Part shown: piece after piece, positions 20,594-32,399 of the stretch | How positions within the stretch are numbered: the first letter of the stretch is position 1 | Layout: each line of letters opens with the position of its first letter | NCBI GenBank assembly: GCA_036927565.1 | Contig: JAYESD010000007.1 | Span: forward strand, 6,531,644 to 6,595,643 | Source: Tuctoria greenei | Taxonomy: Eukaryota > Streptophyta > Magnoliopsida > Poales > Poaceae | DNA length: 64,000 nt | Direction: 5' to 3' | Translations under genes and position numbers: made by a program | The notes under the pieces: model-generated | Database searches by the model: none | Seen by the model: only the letters and a program-made list of their open reading frames with translations | What the model was told of the DNA's origin: nothing

Positions 20594-22750
20594 CAACGCC
20601 ACCCCTTGGCTTGAAATCTATTTGCCACTTTTCCACCCCACCCAAACCTTAGTTCGTGGAGAGCCACCATCAAGGAGGGAGGAGGAGATCCCAAGCAAGA
20701 AGAAGAAGAGGAGGAAACGAAAGAGGATCAAGATCTCCATCAAGCTTTCATTCTTCAACACCAATTCATCTCCAAGTTCATCCCCAACCCTAGATCATCA
20801 AGATCCAAGTGTTACCTCCAAGTTTCTTGATTCATTGGAGTGCTAAACACCTGGTATACCTTCTATTCTCTTTTCCTTACATGAATTCAACCCCTAATCT
20901 CCAAATTTACATCAATCTAGAAAACCCTAGTTCGCTAGTTTTGCGAAGTGCGGACTAGTCCGGCCTTCTACAGACTAGTCCCATTTTGCTGACTAATTTC
21001 TATTGAATTAATTCTAAAAGTAGATCTAATCAAATCCAAACCTGTATAAATTTGTTAAAATCTCTTAGAACTAGTTAGTGATCATTAAAAGCAATCTATT
21101 AACATGTTCTACCTTACATTTGCATAAATCATGCATGTCATGTCATATTGAGTAATATTTGTGCACTCTTTGATTGTGTTTCTTGTCTTGTATTTTTATT
21201 GTGTGGACTAGACGTATTTGCGCTAGAGAGTGCCGCGGAGGATCTACAACACCAAGAGTTTGAAGGCTTTGACCCTAATCAACCGCAAGAGCAAGGAAAG
21301 TGTCCTTGAAGCATATTGATCCTGTTTTAAAATAAATGTTTTGTTTGCAAACTGCATGCTTGTGTCAATTTGATGGAAATCCTATGGTAGGAAGTTTACT
21401 AGCGTTGTTTGACCACCCTTGTCACCTAGAGTATATGGTAGAGAGTCGGGAAGGGATTTTTACCTTTTGCTTCGCTTAATCAACTGGGATGGGAAAATAA
21501 CTATACCACTTAACTTAATTATGCATGGATGAGATTATGGTTAACATGAACTGGTTAATATGATATGGTAATGAGTGATCTAAGCAAGCCTGGTATGTGG
21601 ATGGGTTGGATTTTATGGTGGTTTGCTTGCTTTAGATCTAAGGACCGGTTCATGCGAGAATAAGCCAGGACTACGGTGCCACCACAAGGCCAAGTATGGG
21701 TGCGGCATAGCTGAATAATTATGGCTTTGCCAGTTCTATTTGGACCAATATGGATGCTCGAGGAAGGGGTAGTCGGATTGGGTTTGTTGATGGTTGGTGG
21801 GACTACCCTAGGATCCGAATGGCTGAAGACGGGGCCCTTGGTTGAAGATGTGCTCTGCTGGAGACATCTTCAACCAAGGGTCTAAATAGGCTAGTAATAC
21901 CTTTGTAAAGGTTATTTGGTAATCTATTGGCCATACACCAAAGGAAGTGTAATTGGCGAAAGGGAGGTTCTTTAGTCGCCGACGGGTGATGAAATCACGA
22001 ACACGTGGGTAAAGTGGTACAAACTCTGTAGAGTCTAATAAAACTATCATGATAGCCGTGCTCCCAATTATGAGCACCTGGACAACTTCCATGATTAGAG
22101 GGAACCTAGTATTGGGACAATTTTTGGGATGGTTATGGTTGGTATTATGGTTTTGGATGGTTATGAATTGAATTCTAGTATTGATTATGGATATTGGTAT
22201 ATGGTGATGGATATGGAATATGGACTGGTATTATGATAACTATATGTCTTATGATGGGTTTATTTCATGTACATGTAATATATTGCTTTTCAAATGTTTT
22301 AATGTACTTTTCAGCACTCAACCATTATTATATTCGTCATTTGAATTAGCTACATGTCATACTTTCCACACTTGCTGAGTACGACATGTACTCACTCTTG
22401 CAATCCCCCCCAAACAGTTGCACGTCAGGATTGGGAGTTTAATGGTGATAATGCGGAGTTCTAGGCCATGTCTACCGTCAGCTTGCCTGTGGTGTTATTG
22501 GAGCTGCGCTATCCCTTTTGCTTAGTTGCTTATTAGTTTATTTCCGCTGCATTAGTTGAACTTGTCATTAATATTCATTAGAGCTTGCATTCAAGAATAT
22601 TCTGGATTGTGTACTAAAAGTACTTATTTAATAATTTGAGCTGTGGTAATTGTCTGTATATCGTTTGTGAATCACTTGTGTATGCGTGTTAAACATCCTG
22701 GGCACACATATATTGCAATTGGTTCATTTTCGGAACCGGGTGTCACAGAT

Positions 22751-22763
22751 TGGTATCAGAGCC
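22751..22763 (+). other. Primer-binding site of chromovirus A
   Basis: TGGTATCAGAGCC, complementary to the 3' end of initiator tRNA-Met, three bases after the 5' LTR. Confidence 0.94.
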
Positions 22764-23012
22764 ACATGTTGACTGTAGGATGCAACCTAGATAGAATGGA
22801 CACTTTAGAGCACATAGGAGCACTCGAGAATTCATGTGTTTTTGCTTGGTGTGTTGTTGCTATATAAATTGGTTGCTTGTGTGCTTAATAGAGTATTTTG
22901 GGATGCTTTAGCATTGCCATGTCCACATAGGCTAGTTAGTTGTCTAGTTTCATATCCCTTGATGCATATAGTTGGGGACGTTTTCTAATTCTTACCTATT
23001 GCTTTTCTCCAT

Positions 23013-23760
23013 ATGGTGAGGACTCGCAACTAGAGGGATGGCAATGATGAGGAGGAGAACAATGGAGTGCCTCAGAACAACAATGGACAAGGACCTTCCC
23101 AAGAAGCTATTAATATTGAGCAGCTTTTGGCTATGCAAAACCAGCTCATGCAGACCATGATACAAACTATGGGACAGCTGCAGGCTGGCAATATCAACAA
23201 TCAGCCCCACATGCCTCCACGGCCACCCCCGCCGCCTCATAACCGGTTGGGAGAGTTTATGAGGACTAGGCCGCCAACCTTTGCTCAAGCTGCTGACCCT
23301 ATGGATGCGGATGATTGGCTCAAGTCTATGGAGAAGAAACTTGCTATTGTCCAATGCAGTGACCGGGAGAATGTGCTTTTCGCTTCTCATCAACTAGTTG
23401 GAGCAGCTGCGGATTGGTGGGATTCATATTGCAATGCTCATGAGAATCAGGAGAGGATCACTTGGGCCGAATTCAAAGAGAGCTTTCATTCTGCTGGAGG
23501 GAGTTATGATTTTGAAGAGGCAAGAATTTGAGAACGTAAGGCAAGGAAGATCAAGCGTGAGTGAATATCTCAACAAATTCACTCAACTCTCAAGGTATGC
23601 GCCTGAGGATGTGAGTCGTAACAACCGAAAACAATATTTGTTCATGAGAGTCCTCAACAATGAGATCCAAGTGCAATTGCTCAATTGTGACTATGTCAAC
23701 TTCAAGAAGCTTGTGGACAAAGCAATTGTGGTTGAGAACAAGATCCGTGAGATGGAGTAA
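23013..23760 (+). pseudogene. Chromovirus A: gag (matrix/capsid part)
   Basis: The likely start is the ATG at 23013 (MVRTRN), with a TAG at codon 7, then the frame is open to 23531: glutamine-rich start, RPPTFAQAADPMDADDWLKS, FASHQLVGAAADWWDSYCNA and ITWAEFKESF, the Ty3/gypsy capsid family (Retrotrans_gag). A one-base shift near 23510 moves it to the frame with VRQGRSSVSEYLNKFTQLSR and YAPEDV. A TAA at 23758-23760 splits it from the nucleocapsid part, which follows in the same frame. Capsid forms the particle in which reverse transcription occurs. Three lesions make it non-functional. Confidence 0.92.
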
Positions 23761-25590
23761 GACAACAAGAGGAAGGCGCCATATCAAGGACAGCAACAGG
23801 GAAGTAATGTGTACCCTCGCTTTGCGCCTCCTAATGCGCCAAACTTCAGCTCTTCTATTCCTGCTCAACACCCTGGATTTGCACCGCGCTCAACTCATTT
23901 TGTGCAACAGCGCCCTATTACGCAAGCACCTAGGCCTCCAATGCCTTATGCACCCCGTGCTAATTTTCCTGGTGCAAATGTTCAGAATCAAGTTTGCCGC
24001 AATAATTCTGGTGGAGTTAAGAAATGCTATACTTGCGGAGAAGCTGGACACTTTGCACATCAATGTCCTAAGTTATACCTTGGTCAAGGAAGTAATGCAT
24101 CGAGGCAAAACCCAAGACCCAATGGAGGACAACCACAAGGGAACCGTGGACATCAGAATTTTGCTTACGGCAACGTGAACCATGTCTCTATGGAGGATGC
24201 TCAACAAGCGGATGATGTGGTCATTGGTATGTTTCTCGCCAACTCCAACCCCGCGACTATGTTGTTTGATTCTGGAGCATCACATTCATTCATTGCGTTG
24301 AGGTATGTCGCCAAGTATAGTTTGCCTATCTCTCACATGAAGTTTACTCTATTGGTTAAGTCTCCTGGAGGAGAGATGAGGACAAATATAGTATGTCCCA
24401 AAGTAAGCCTTAGAATAAGGGGGGTAGACTTCTCCGCCAACCTCATTGTTTTGGATTCTCAAGGATTGGACATTATACTTGGTATGGACTGGTTGAGGAA
24501 GCACAATGGAGTTATTGAGTGTGCCACGAAGACGGTGAAGTTGACCAATGAGGAAGGGATCACCGTAGAATTTGAAGCATCTCAAACCGCACCGAAGCAA
24601 TTGGAGCTAAATCATATGGACGGTGCCGCAATTGAGGAGATTCCGGTGGTGTGTGAATTTTTGGATGTTTTTCCGGATGAGTTGCCAAGTATGCCACCTG
24701 ATCGAGACATTGAGTTTGTTATTGATTTAATACCTGGAACTGCACCTATAGCTAAGAGGCCGTATAGGATGCCTCCTATGGAATTAGCGGAGCTCAAGAA
24801 ACAAATTCAAGAGCAACTAGAGAAAGGTTTTATTCGCCCAAGCTCTTCATCTTGGGGAGCGCCCGTGCTGTTTGTGGACAAAAAGGACGGAACGCAAAGG
24901 ATGTGTGTGGATTACCGAGCTCTCAACGAGGTAACAACCAAGAACAAGTGCACCTTGCCACGCATAGAAGACCTGTTTGATCAGATGAAGGGTGCTTGTA
25001 TCTTCTCTAAGATTGATTTGAGGTCGAGATACTTTCAAATGAAGATTAGACCAACGGACATACCTAAGACAGCTTTTAGGACACGGTATGGCTCTTACGA
25101 GTACACCGTGAAGTCTTTTGGATTGACAAATGCGCCTGCCTACTTTATGTACCTCATGAATAAGGTCTTCATGGAGTACTTGGATAATTTCGTCGTGGTG
25201 TTTATTGATGACATTATGATATACTCGAAGGATGAGAAGGAACATGAGGAACACTTGAGGCTTACGTTGCAAAAATTGAGGGAGCATCAATTGTATGCCA
25301 AGTTCAACAAGTGTCAGTTTTGGTTTAGGGAGGTGTCGTTTTTGGGTCATATAATCTCAGGAGGAGGAGTACCGGTTGACCCCGGAAAAGTGAGAGATGT
25401 GTTGAAGTGGGAACCGCCACAAAATGTAAAGGAAATAAGAAGTTTCCTTGGGATGGCTGGATATTACCGTCGGTTCATCAAGGACTTCTCCAAGATAGCC
25501 AAGCCAATGACGGAATTGCTAATGAAGGGAAAGGCTTTCCAATGGACTCAAGCTTGTCAAAACAGTTTTGAGGAGTTGAAGAAGAGTTGA
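23761..25590 (+). pseudogene. Chromovirus A: nucleocapsid, protease and reverse transcriptase
   Basis: Open for 593 codons from the M at 23809. The zinc knuckle CYTCGEAGHFAHQC lies at residues 73-86. The protease site LFDSGASHSF has D154-S-G. RT runs from about residue 300: PYRMPPMELAELKKQI, CVDYRALNEVT, FSKIDLRSRYFQMKI (first aspartate D403; the usual RSGYHQ is changed to RSRYFQ) and VVFIDDIMIYSK (D467/D468). The FIDD form is common in this group. Near the end SFLGHIISGGGVPVDPGKV and IRSFLGMAGYYRRF are conserved. A frameshift at about 25587 separates it from RNase H. This is the best-kept RT of the gypsy elements here. Confidence 0.94.
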
Positions 25591-27539
25591 CAACAGCCCC
25601 AGTTTTGGTACTGCCGGATGTGAGCAAGAGTTTTGATATTTATTATGACGCATCGAGACAAGGACTTGGATGTGTATTGATGCAAGAAGGTCAAGTGGTC
25701 GCCCATGCATCAAGACAACTGAAGAAACATGAGCAGAATTACCCAACACATGATTTAGAACTTGCATCCGTGGTACATGCATTGAAAATTTGGAGACACT
25801 ATATCCTTGGACATAGGTGTGAAATCTATACGGATCACAAGAGTCTTAAGTATATTTTCACACAAACGGATTTGAATTTGAGGCAACGGAGATGGTTGGA
25901 GCTCATCAAATAATATGATTTGGGGATCAACTATCATCCGAGAAAAGCCAATGTAGTGGTCGATGCTTTGAATAGAAAAGGAGTAAGTCATAAACTCACA
26001 GTTCGAGAATTACCGTTCGAGTTATGTAAGGAGTTTGAACGGTTGAACCTTGGATTTGTAAATGATATGGAGTTAAATCCGACCTTGGATCAAGAAATTC
26101 GAGAAGCACAAACCACAGATGAGGAGATCAAGGAAATCAAGGAAAGGACCGAAGTAGGGAGAGAAATCAGATTTGATGAGGATGAACATGGTACCTTATG
26201 GATTAGAAAAAGGATTGTCGTGCCTAATGTGAAGCATATTCGGGAGACAATACTAAATAAGGCACATGACTCGCCGTACTCGACTCACCCTGGTTGTACG
26301 AATATGTACAAGGACTTGAAGGCTTGCTATTGGTGGGATAGCATGAAAAAGGACATAGCTGAATATGTGGCATTGTGTGATGTGTGTCAACGAGTCAAGG
26401 CGGAACATCAAAGGCCAGCTGGATTAGTGCAACCATCGAAGATCCTAGAATGGAAGTGGGAAGAAATTGGAATGGACTTCATAGTTGGGTTACCACGTAC
26501 TCAGTCCGGGTATGACTTAATTTGGGTAATTGTGGATCGCTTAACCAAGTCAGCTCATTTTGTCCCTGTGAAGAACAAATATACAGCTGCACAATTGGCT
26601 GAAATATACAAGGAGCATATTGTGTGTCGATACGGAGTACCGAAGAAGATAGTCTCAGATAGAGGTTCTCTATTTACCTCCAGATTTTGGCAGAAATTGC
26701 CTGAAGCTTTGGTAACGAGGCTGAATTTCAGTTTGGCATATCACCCTCAAACGGATGGACAAACCGAGAGGACCAACCAGATTTTAGAGGACATGTTAAG
26801 AGCTTGTGCTTTAAAGCATGAGAAAGGTTGGGACAAAAGCTTGCCATACGCGGAATTTTCATACAACAATAGTTACCAAGCAAGCTTGAAAATGTCACCA
26901 TATGAAGCGCTTTATGGGAGGAAGTGTAGGACACCTTTGTTCTGGAATGAGGCAGAATAAACTCAAGTATTTGGTCCGGATGTGTTGCAAGAAGCCAAAA
27001 AGTGAGTCCAAATAATTCTTGAAAACTTGAGGGCTGCCCAATCAAGACAAAAGGGCTATGCAGACAATAGGAGAAGGAAATTAACCTTTGAAGTGGGAGA
27101 TTTTGTTTACCTCAAGGTGTCACCGATGAGAGGTCATAAGAGGTTTAACATAAGAGGCAAGCTAGCACCTCGCTACATTGGACCATTCAACATTCTGGAC
27201 AAGAGGGGAGAAGTAGCGTATAAGTTGGAGATGCCAACTCATCTTTTAGATGTCCATGATGTGTTTCATTTTTCCCAGCTCAAGAAATGCTTGAGAGTAC
27301 CAGAAGAACAAGTGCCAATGGAAGAATTGGAACTAGAGGAAGATTTGACTTATGCCGAGCAACCGGTTAGGATCTTGGAAACCAAGGAGAGAGTCACAAG
27401 GAACAAGGTGATTCGATGGTGTAAAGTTCAATGGAAGCACCACATAGAAAAAGAAGCGACGTGGGAATTCAAGGATGATATCAAGAAGGAATTTCCCTAT
27501 CTCTTCTCTTCCGCGTCGAATCTCGAGGGCTCATTTTAA
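25587..27539 (+). pseudogene. Chromovirus A: RNase H, integrase and chromodomain-like tail
   Basis: One frame with three stops (TAA near 25911, TAA near 26958, TGA near 27003). RNase H: YYDASRQGLGCVLMQ, HDLELASVVHALKIWRHY and YTDHKSLKYIF. Integrase: zinc region HPGCTNMYKDLKACYWW with CDVCQRVK, catalytic core GMDFIVGLPRT, SDRGSLFTSRFW (the usual SDRGTRF context) and HPQTDGQTERTNQ with the glutamate. Then the GPY-type module (LAPRYIGPFNILDKRG, about residue 45 of the last piece) and a tail with VRILETKERVTRNKVIRW, KVQWKHH and ATWEF, which fits a chromodomain. In chromoviruses this domain guides insertion to certain chromatin. Stop codons rule out function. Confidence 0.92.
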
Positions 27540-27551
27540 GGGGGGTAGGTT
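27536..27551 (+). other. Polypurine tract of chromovirus A
   Basis: TTAAGGGGGGTAGGTT directly before the 3' LTR start TGTAACACC. It also contains the stop codon TAA of pol. Confidence 0.9.
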
Positions 27552-27680
27552 TGTAACACCCTCATTTTCATGCATCATGCCTTGCATACACTCATATACA
27601 TGTTTAACATTAACCCACAACAAAAGGAACGAGTTTAAAATTGATTTGGAGCAAAACCGCACTTAAAATGCAGGAAAGTG

Positions 27681-28000
27681 CGGACTAGTCTGATTTTGCT
27701 GAGGACTAGTCCGATTTCTCTCTGACTAAAAACAGACTTGTCCGTTTTTGCTGCGGACTAGTCCGATTTTGCCTCTGGAAACTTTCAGACTTGTTCGATT
27801 TTGTGCGGACTAGTCCAATATTCCAAGAATCCTTGAAAATTTGCTAAGTTTCTGGACTTTTCCGGACTAGTCCGGTGTTCCAGCGGACTTGTCCGTTTTC
27901 CTTTCTGACTAAAGTCGGACTTGTCCGATTTTAGGCCAGTCTCGTCCGATTTTCTCTCTGGACAACTTCGGACTAGTCCGGTCCTTTTCGGACTTGTCCG
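27681..28000. promoter_or_regulatory. CGGACTAGTCCG palindrome array, chromovirus A 3' LTR
   Basis: About 13 copies or near copies with the same pairing as in the 5' LTR. One unit present here (GGCCAGTCTCGTCCG, decayed) is missing from the 5' LTR, so the arrays also change by unit loss or gain. Confidence 0.85.
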
Positions 28001-28168
28001 ATATTTCATGACTCCGAGTTGATCTTTTGTTTTATGACTTGTTTCTTGGGGTTCGCATTAAGTGGGCCTAGGGACGTCGTGCCTAACTCTTTTAGAGCCC
28101 ATGTGGGACCCTAAACCGGCCCCTACTCCTCTCAAACTCGAAATCCATCTAACCCTAGCCTCCACCTC

Positions 28169-28176
28169 TATATAAA
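28169..28176 (+). promoter_or_regulatory. TATA box, chromovirus A 3' LTR
   Basis: TATATAAA in the same context as in the 5' LTR; it could drive transcription into the flanking D element. Confidence 0.8.
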
Positions 28177-30348
28177 CAACCCCACCCCTTGGCTTGACAT
28201 CTATTTGCCACTTTTCCACCCCACCCAAACCCTAGTTTGTGGAGAGACACCATCAAGGAGGGAGGAGGAGATCCCAAGCAAGAAGAAGAAGAGGAGGAAA
28301 CGAAAGAGGATCAAGATCTCCATCAAGCTTTCGTTCTTCAACACCAATTCATCTCCAAGTTCATCCCCAACCCTAGATCATCGAGATCCAAGTGTTAACT
28401 CCAAGTTTCTTGATTCATTGGAAAGCTAAACACCTGGTATACCTTCTATTCTCTTTTCCTTACGTGAATTCAACCTCTAATCTCCAAATTTACATCGATC
28501 TAGAAAACCCTAGTTCGCTAGTTCTGCGAAGTGCGGACTAGTCCGACCTTCTACAAACTAGTCCGATTTTGCTGACTAATTTCTATTGAATTAATTCTAA
28601 AAGTAGATCTAATCAAATACAAACCTGTATAAACTTGTTAAAATCTCTTATAACTAGTTAGTGATCATTAAAAACAATCTATTAATAAGTTCTACCTTGC
28701 ATTTGCATAAATCATGCATGTCATATCATATTGAGTAATATTTGTGCACTCTTTGATTGTGTTTCTTGTCTTGTATGTTTATTGTGTGGATTAGACGGAT
28801 TTGCGCTAGAGATTGCTGCGGAGGATCTACAGCACCAAGAGTTTGAAGGCTTTGACCTAATCAACTGCAAGAGCAAGGCAAGTGTCCTTGAAGCATATTG
28901 ATCCTGTTTTAAAATAAATGTTTTGTTTGCAAACTGCATGCTTGTGTCAATTTGATGAGAATCCTACGATAGGAAGTTTACTAGCGTTGTTTGACCACCC
29001 TTGTCACCTGGAATATATGGTAGAGAGTCGGGAAGGGCTTTTTACCTTTTGCTTCGCTTAATCAACTGGGATGGGAAAACAACTATACCACTCAACTTAA
29101 TCATGCATGGATGAGATTATGGTTAACATGAACTGGTTAATATGATATGGTAATGGGTGATCTAAGCAAGCCTGGTATGTGGATGGGTTGGATGTTATGG
29201 TGGTTTGCTCGCTTTAGATCTAAGGACAGGTTCATGCGAGAATAAGCCAGGACTACAGTGCCACCACGAGGCCAAGTATGGGTGCGGCATAGCTGAATAA
29301 TTAGGGCTTTGCTAGTTCTATTTGGACCAATATGGATGCTCGGGGAAGGGGTAGTCAGATTGGGTTTATTGATGATTGGTGGGACTACTCTGGGATCCGA
29401 ATGGCTCAAGAGGGGGCCCTTGGTTGAAGATGTGCTATGCGAGAGACATTGCCACCGGTGAAACCTCAGTGGGGTCTAAATAGGCTAGTAATCCCTTTGT
29501 AATGGCTATTTTATGATCTCTTGGCCATACACCAAAAGAAGTGTAATTGGCGAAAGGGAGGTTCTTTAGTCGCCGACGGGTGATGAAATCACGAACACGT
29601 GGGTAAAGTGGTACAAACTCTGCAGAGTCTAATAAAACTATCGTGATAGCCGTGCTCCCGGTTATGAGCACCTGGACAACTTACATGATTAGTGGGAACC
29701 TGGTATTGGGACAGTTTTTGGGATGGTTATGGTTGGTATTATGGTTATGGATAGTTATGAATTGAATTCTGGTATTGATTATGAATATTGGTATATGGTG
29801 ATGGATATGGAATATGGATTGGTATTATGATAACTATATGGCTTATGGGTTTATTTCATGTACATGTAATATATTGCTTTTCAAATGTTTTAATGTACTT
29901 TTCAGCACTCAACCATTATTATATTCGTCATTTAAATCAGCTACATGTCATACTTTCCACACTTGCTGAGTACGACATGTACTCACTCTTGCAATCCCCC
30001 CCCCCCCCCCAAAAACAGTTGCAGGTCAGGATTGGGAGTTTAATGGTGATAATGCAGAGTTCTAGGCTGTGTCTACCATCAGCTTGCCTGTGTTGTTATT
30101 GGAGTTGTGCTATCCCTTTTGCTTAGTTGCTTATTAGTTTATTTCCGCTGCATTAGTTGAACTTGTCATTAATATTCATTAGAGCTTCTATTCAAGGATA
30201 TTCTGGATTGTGTAATAAAATTACTTATTTAATAATTTGAGCTGTGGTAATTGTCTGTATATCGTTTGTGAATCACTTGTGTATGTGTGGTAAACCTCTT
30301 GGGCACACATATATTGCACTTGGTTCATTATCGGAACCGGGTGTCACA

Positions 30349-31270
30349 CTCCGGCTCCAGGCCCTTGCTCCCACCAAAGATGGCTCCGGAGCTACCATGC
30401 GTCCTCTGCCTCCGAGCCCTTGCTCCAACAGAGGAGGGCTCCAGAGCTGCCATACGTCCTCCGGCTCCGGGTCCTTGCTCCCACCAAAGATGGCGCTGGA
30501 GCTGCCACACGTCCTCCGGCTCCGGGCCCTTGCTCCCACCAAGGAGGGCTCTGTAGCTGCCACGTCTCCTCCGGCTCTGGGCCCTTGCTCCCACCAAGGT
30601 GGGCTCTAGAGCTGCCACGCGTCCTGCAACTTGTCTTGGGTGGTAGGTTGTGGGAGTAAGGGGTGGTGCGTCCTGTCCAGTTGCGCATTGAAGGCACACG
30701 CCTTCCCCAAGCGTACAGATGCAGCGCACGACTTTTGTCAGGTACCGCTGCATCCAATCGCATCATAGTGAAGGCATCGCAGGCCTACCCAAAACCTTCA
30801 AGTGGGTAGCTTACGACAACAAGACGGATGGGACGTTCTCTGCCATCATCAACGACTACTCCTAGCCACTGGCGACTGACGTGGCAAGACAGCAAGTCTT
30901 CAAGGTGCGGTCAGAGGCAGTGTACGCAAGAAGTCTTAGATCTTGTACAGGATCAGATCACCCCACTTGTAAGTTGTCCGGCGTTGGACTATAAAAGGAT
31001 TGAGCAGCCACCGACTTAGACATCTTCTCTAGTCCACTCGGACCAGACTAAGAATCCCCTTTACACACACATACACATACACACTCACCAAGCAATACAA
31101 TCCACCGTGGAGTAGGGTGTTACGCTCCTTGCGACCCGAACCACGTAAAAACAACTGTCTCATACTCTTCCGCTAGAGCGCTAGTTTGAGGCCTAAGCCC
31201 CACCGAACAAGAACCTCCGCAGGGTGCTCCTTAGCAGATCTGGGGGAAGTGTCGCATTGACCTTTTGACA
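30349..31270 (+). repeat. Element D 5' LTR, second part
   Basis: Resumes with CTCCGGCTCC (30349-30353 being the second copy of the A target site). It has about four 55-bp units, then unique U3 sequence, a TATA box at 30988-30998 (ACTATAAAAGG) and the end ATTGACCTTTTGACA. Confidence 0.92.
30988..30998 (+). promoter_or_regulatory. TATA box, element D 5' LTR
   Basis: ACTATAAAAGG, repeated in the 3' LTR at 34999-35010 and, on the minus strand, in the solo LTR at 40120-40129. The 5' LTR promoter is now separated from its far upstream part by 10 kb of chromovirus A. Confidence 0.8.
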
Positions 31271-31290
31271 TTTGGCGCGTCATGTAGGGG
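31271..31290 (+). other. Probable primer-binding site of element D
   Basis: TTTGGCGCG followed by a T/G-rich stretch directly after the 5' LTR. The same kind of start (TTTGGCACTCCAGG) follows the LTR of G. The priming tRNA is not certain. Confidence 0.65.
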
Positions 31291-31379
31291 TTTTTTGCCT
31301 CAAAAAAGTGGTAGTGCTTTCACCACCATGATGTGCATCAAGCCTGCGAGTAGCAGCAAGATCAAGTCACAAAAGGTCA

Positions 31380-31790
31380 GCTTGCTCTGGCACCACCCAA
31401 GGGGCCTGCCGTCGACGTTTCTACAGCGATAATGGGTGACGTCGGAGCAGCCAGATCTGGCACCTTCCAGGGGGCCCGTCGTCGACGTTTCTAGAACGAT
31501 GATGGGCAACGCTGAAGCAGTCAGCTCCGGCACCACCCAAAGGGCCTGTCGTCGACGTTTCTACAGCGATGATGGGCTATGCCGGAGCAGCCAGCTCTGA
31601 CACCTTCCAGGGGGCCTGCCGTCGAAGTTTCTACAGCAACGATGGGCGATGCCGGAGCAGCCAGCTCTGGCACCTCCCAGGGGGCCCGCCGTCGACATTT
31701 CTTACCATTGATGGTGGGCGCCGCCGGAGCATCCAGCTCCGGCACCTCCCATGGGGTCGGCTGTCGATGTTCTGAACGTTGAGGGTGGTC
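31380..31790 (+). repeat. Element D internal tandem repeat, 70-bp unit
   Basis: About six units, e.g. block GCCGGAGCAGCCAGCTCTG at 31581 and 31651, with CAGGGGGCC and GTCGACGTTTCTACAGCGAT in each. GC-rich. The frames seen on both strands across it arise from the repeat and have no protein family. Confidence 0.88.
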
Positions 31791-32399
31791 GCTGCCTTAG
31801 GTTTGGTGGCTACATTGTTGCCATTGCTGCCAGAGTCAACTATCCATGCTCCCGCGCTCTGCCGGGGGCCCACCGACGACATCCTGTGACTAAGTGGTAG
31901 GCGTGCCCAACCAGTTGGCCACACCTACCAGGGGGCCTCTAAGGGATCTCATGAGTAGGACGTCAAGCAGTTTCCTGCCACCACGACGACAACGATGTCA
32001 CCAAGGGGTTACGGTAAGTTCGACCTGAAGATCTGCTGTATGTTTTACTTTTGGCAAGGTGAGAGGTCCAGATTATGCAGCCTGCTTAGTCTGGTACTGC
32101 ACCCTAAGCGTGTACACTTTGCCTTCCCAGCGCCACTTCAGTAAATCTTCACCCTGGACGTAGTGGTAGGATAGTTTTTTTTTTCTAAAAAAGGTGTCAT
32201 AGCATCTAGAAGCAGCACTTGAAGCAACTAAGCTCTGGTGGGTCTGGTACAGGGTGTTCAGCCTGCTTAGCATGGTTCCATACCCTAAGCCTATACATTT
32301 TTCCTCCCTTGTCATCCGGAGTGGGTCGTTGCCTTCTTGTAAAGCCTGCCACCTCCTATGATTACCAAGTTAGAAGAAACACTATCTTGTCCTATGCTT
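31791..32399 (+). other. Element D internal region, no coding sequence
   Basis: Contains partial copies of a block that recurs in the next repeat (CTGCTTAGYCTGGT...ACCCTAAGC..., near 32080 and 32260). No gag or pol motif. Confidence 0.6.

Larger units (their letters stand above)
19990..22747 (+). repeat. Chromovirus A 5' LTR
   Basis: TGTAACACCC...GGGTGTCACA. The palindrome array is at 20119-20417, the TATA box at 20586, and a further motif pair at about 20951-20982. About 2.16 kb of LTR lies downstream of the TATA box, so R plus U5 form an unusually long leader. Confidence 0.96.
19990..30348 (+). mobile_element. Chromovirus A: full-length Ty3/gypsy element, Tekay/Del-like
   Basis: LTRs at 19990-22747 (2758 bp) and 27552-30348 (2797 bp), tRNA-Met primer site, gag with zinc knuckle, protease, RT, RNase H, integrase and a C-terminal chromodomain-like region, polypurine tract. 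The order RT, RNase H, integrase is Ty3/gypsy. The long LTRs and the chromodomain-like tail suggest the Tekay/Del clade. Flanks are TTCCA and CTCCG; aligned to the D repeat they are the same 5 bp with two C-to-T/G-to-A changes, so this is a decayed target duplication. The first 215 bp of the two LTRs differ at about 9 positions (about 4 %), older than copia B. Gag-pol is broken by stops and two frameshifts. Confidence 0.95.
27552..30348 (+). repeat. Chromovirus A 3' LTR
   Basis: 2797 bp, same ends as the 5' LTR. The palindrome array is at 27681-28000 and the TATA box at 28169. It contains a run of about 15 C at about 29996-30010, absent or short in the other LTRs and a likely replication-slippage expansion. 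Confidence 0.96.

Noticed and set aside
20622..20846. Small basic protein gene in each A LTR
   Set aside because: The frame has no ATG at its start (TTG) and lies in the LTR leader; kept only as a finding, not as a gene.
23590..25350. Minus-strand frames opposite chromovirus A gag-pol
   Set aside because: Shadows of the plus-strand frames; no conserved motifs.
29996..30010. Poly-C run as a regulatory site
   Set aside because: The matching position in other A LTRs has far fewer C; best explained by slippage or sequencing error in a homopolymer.
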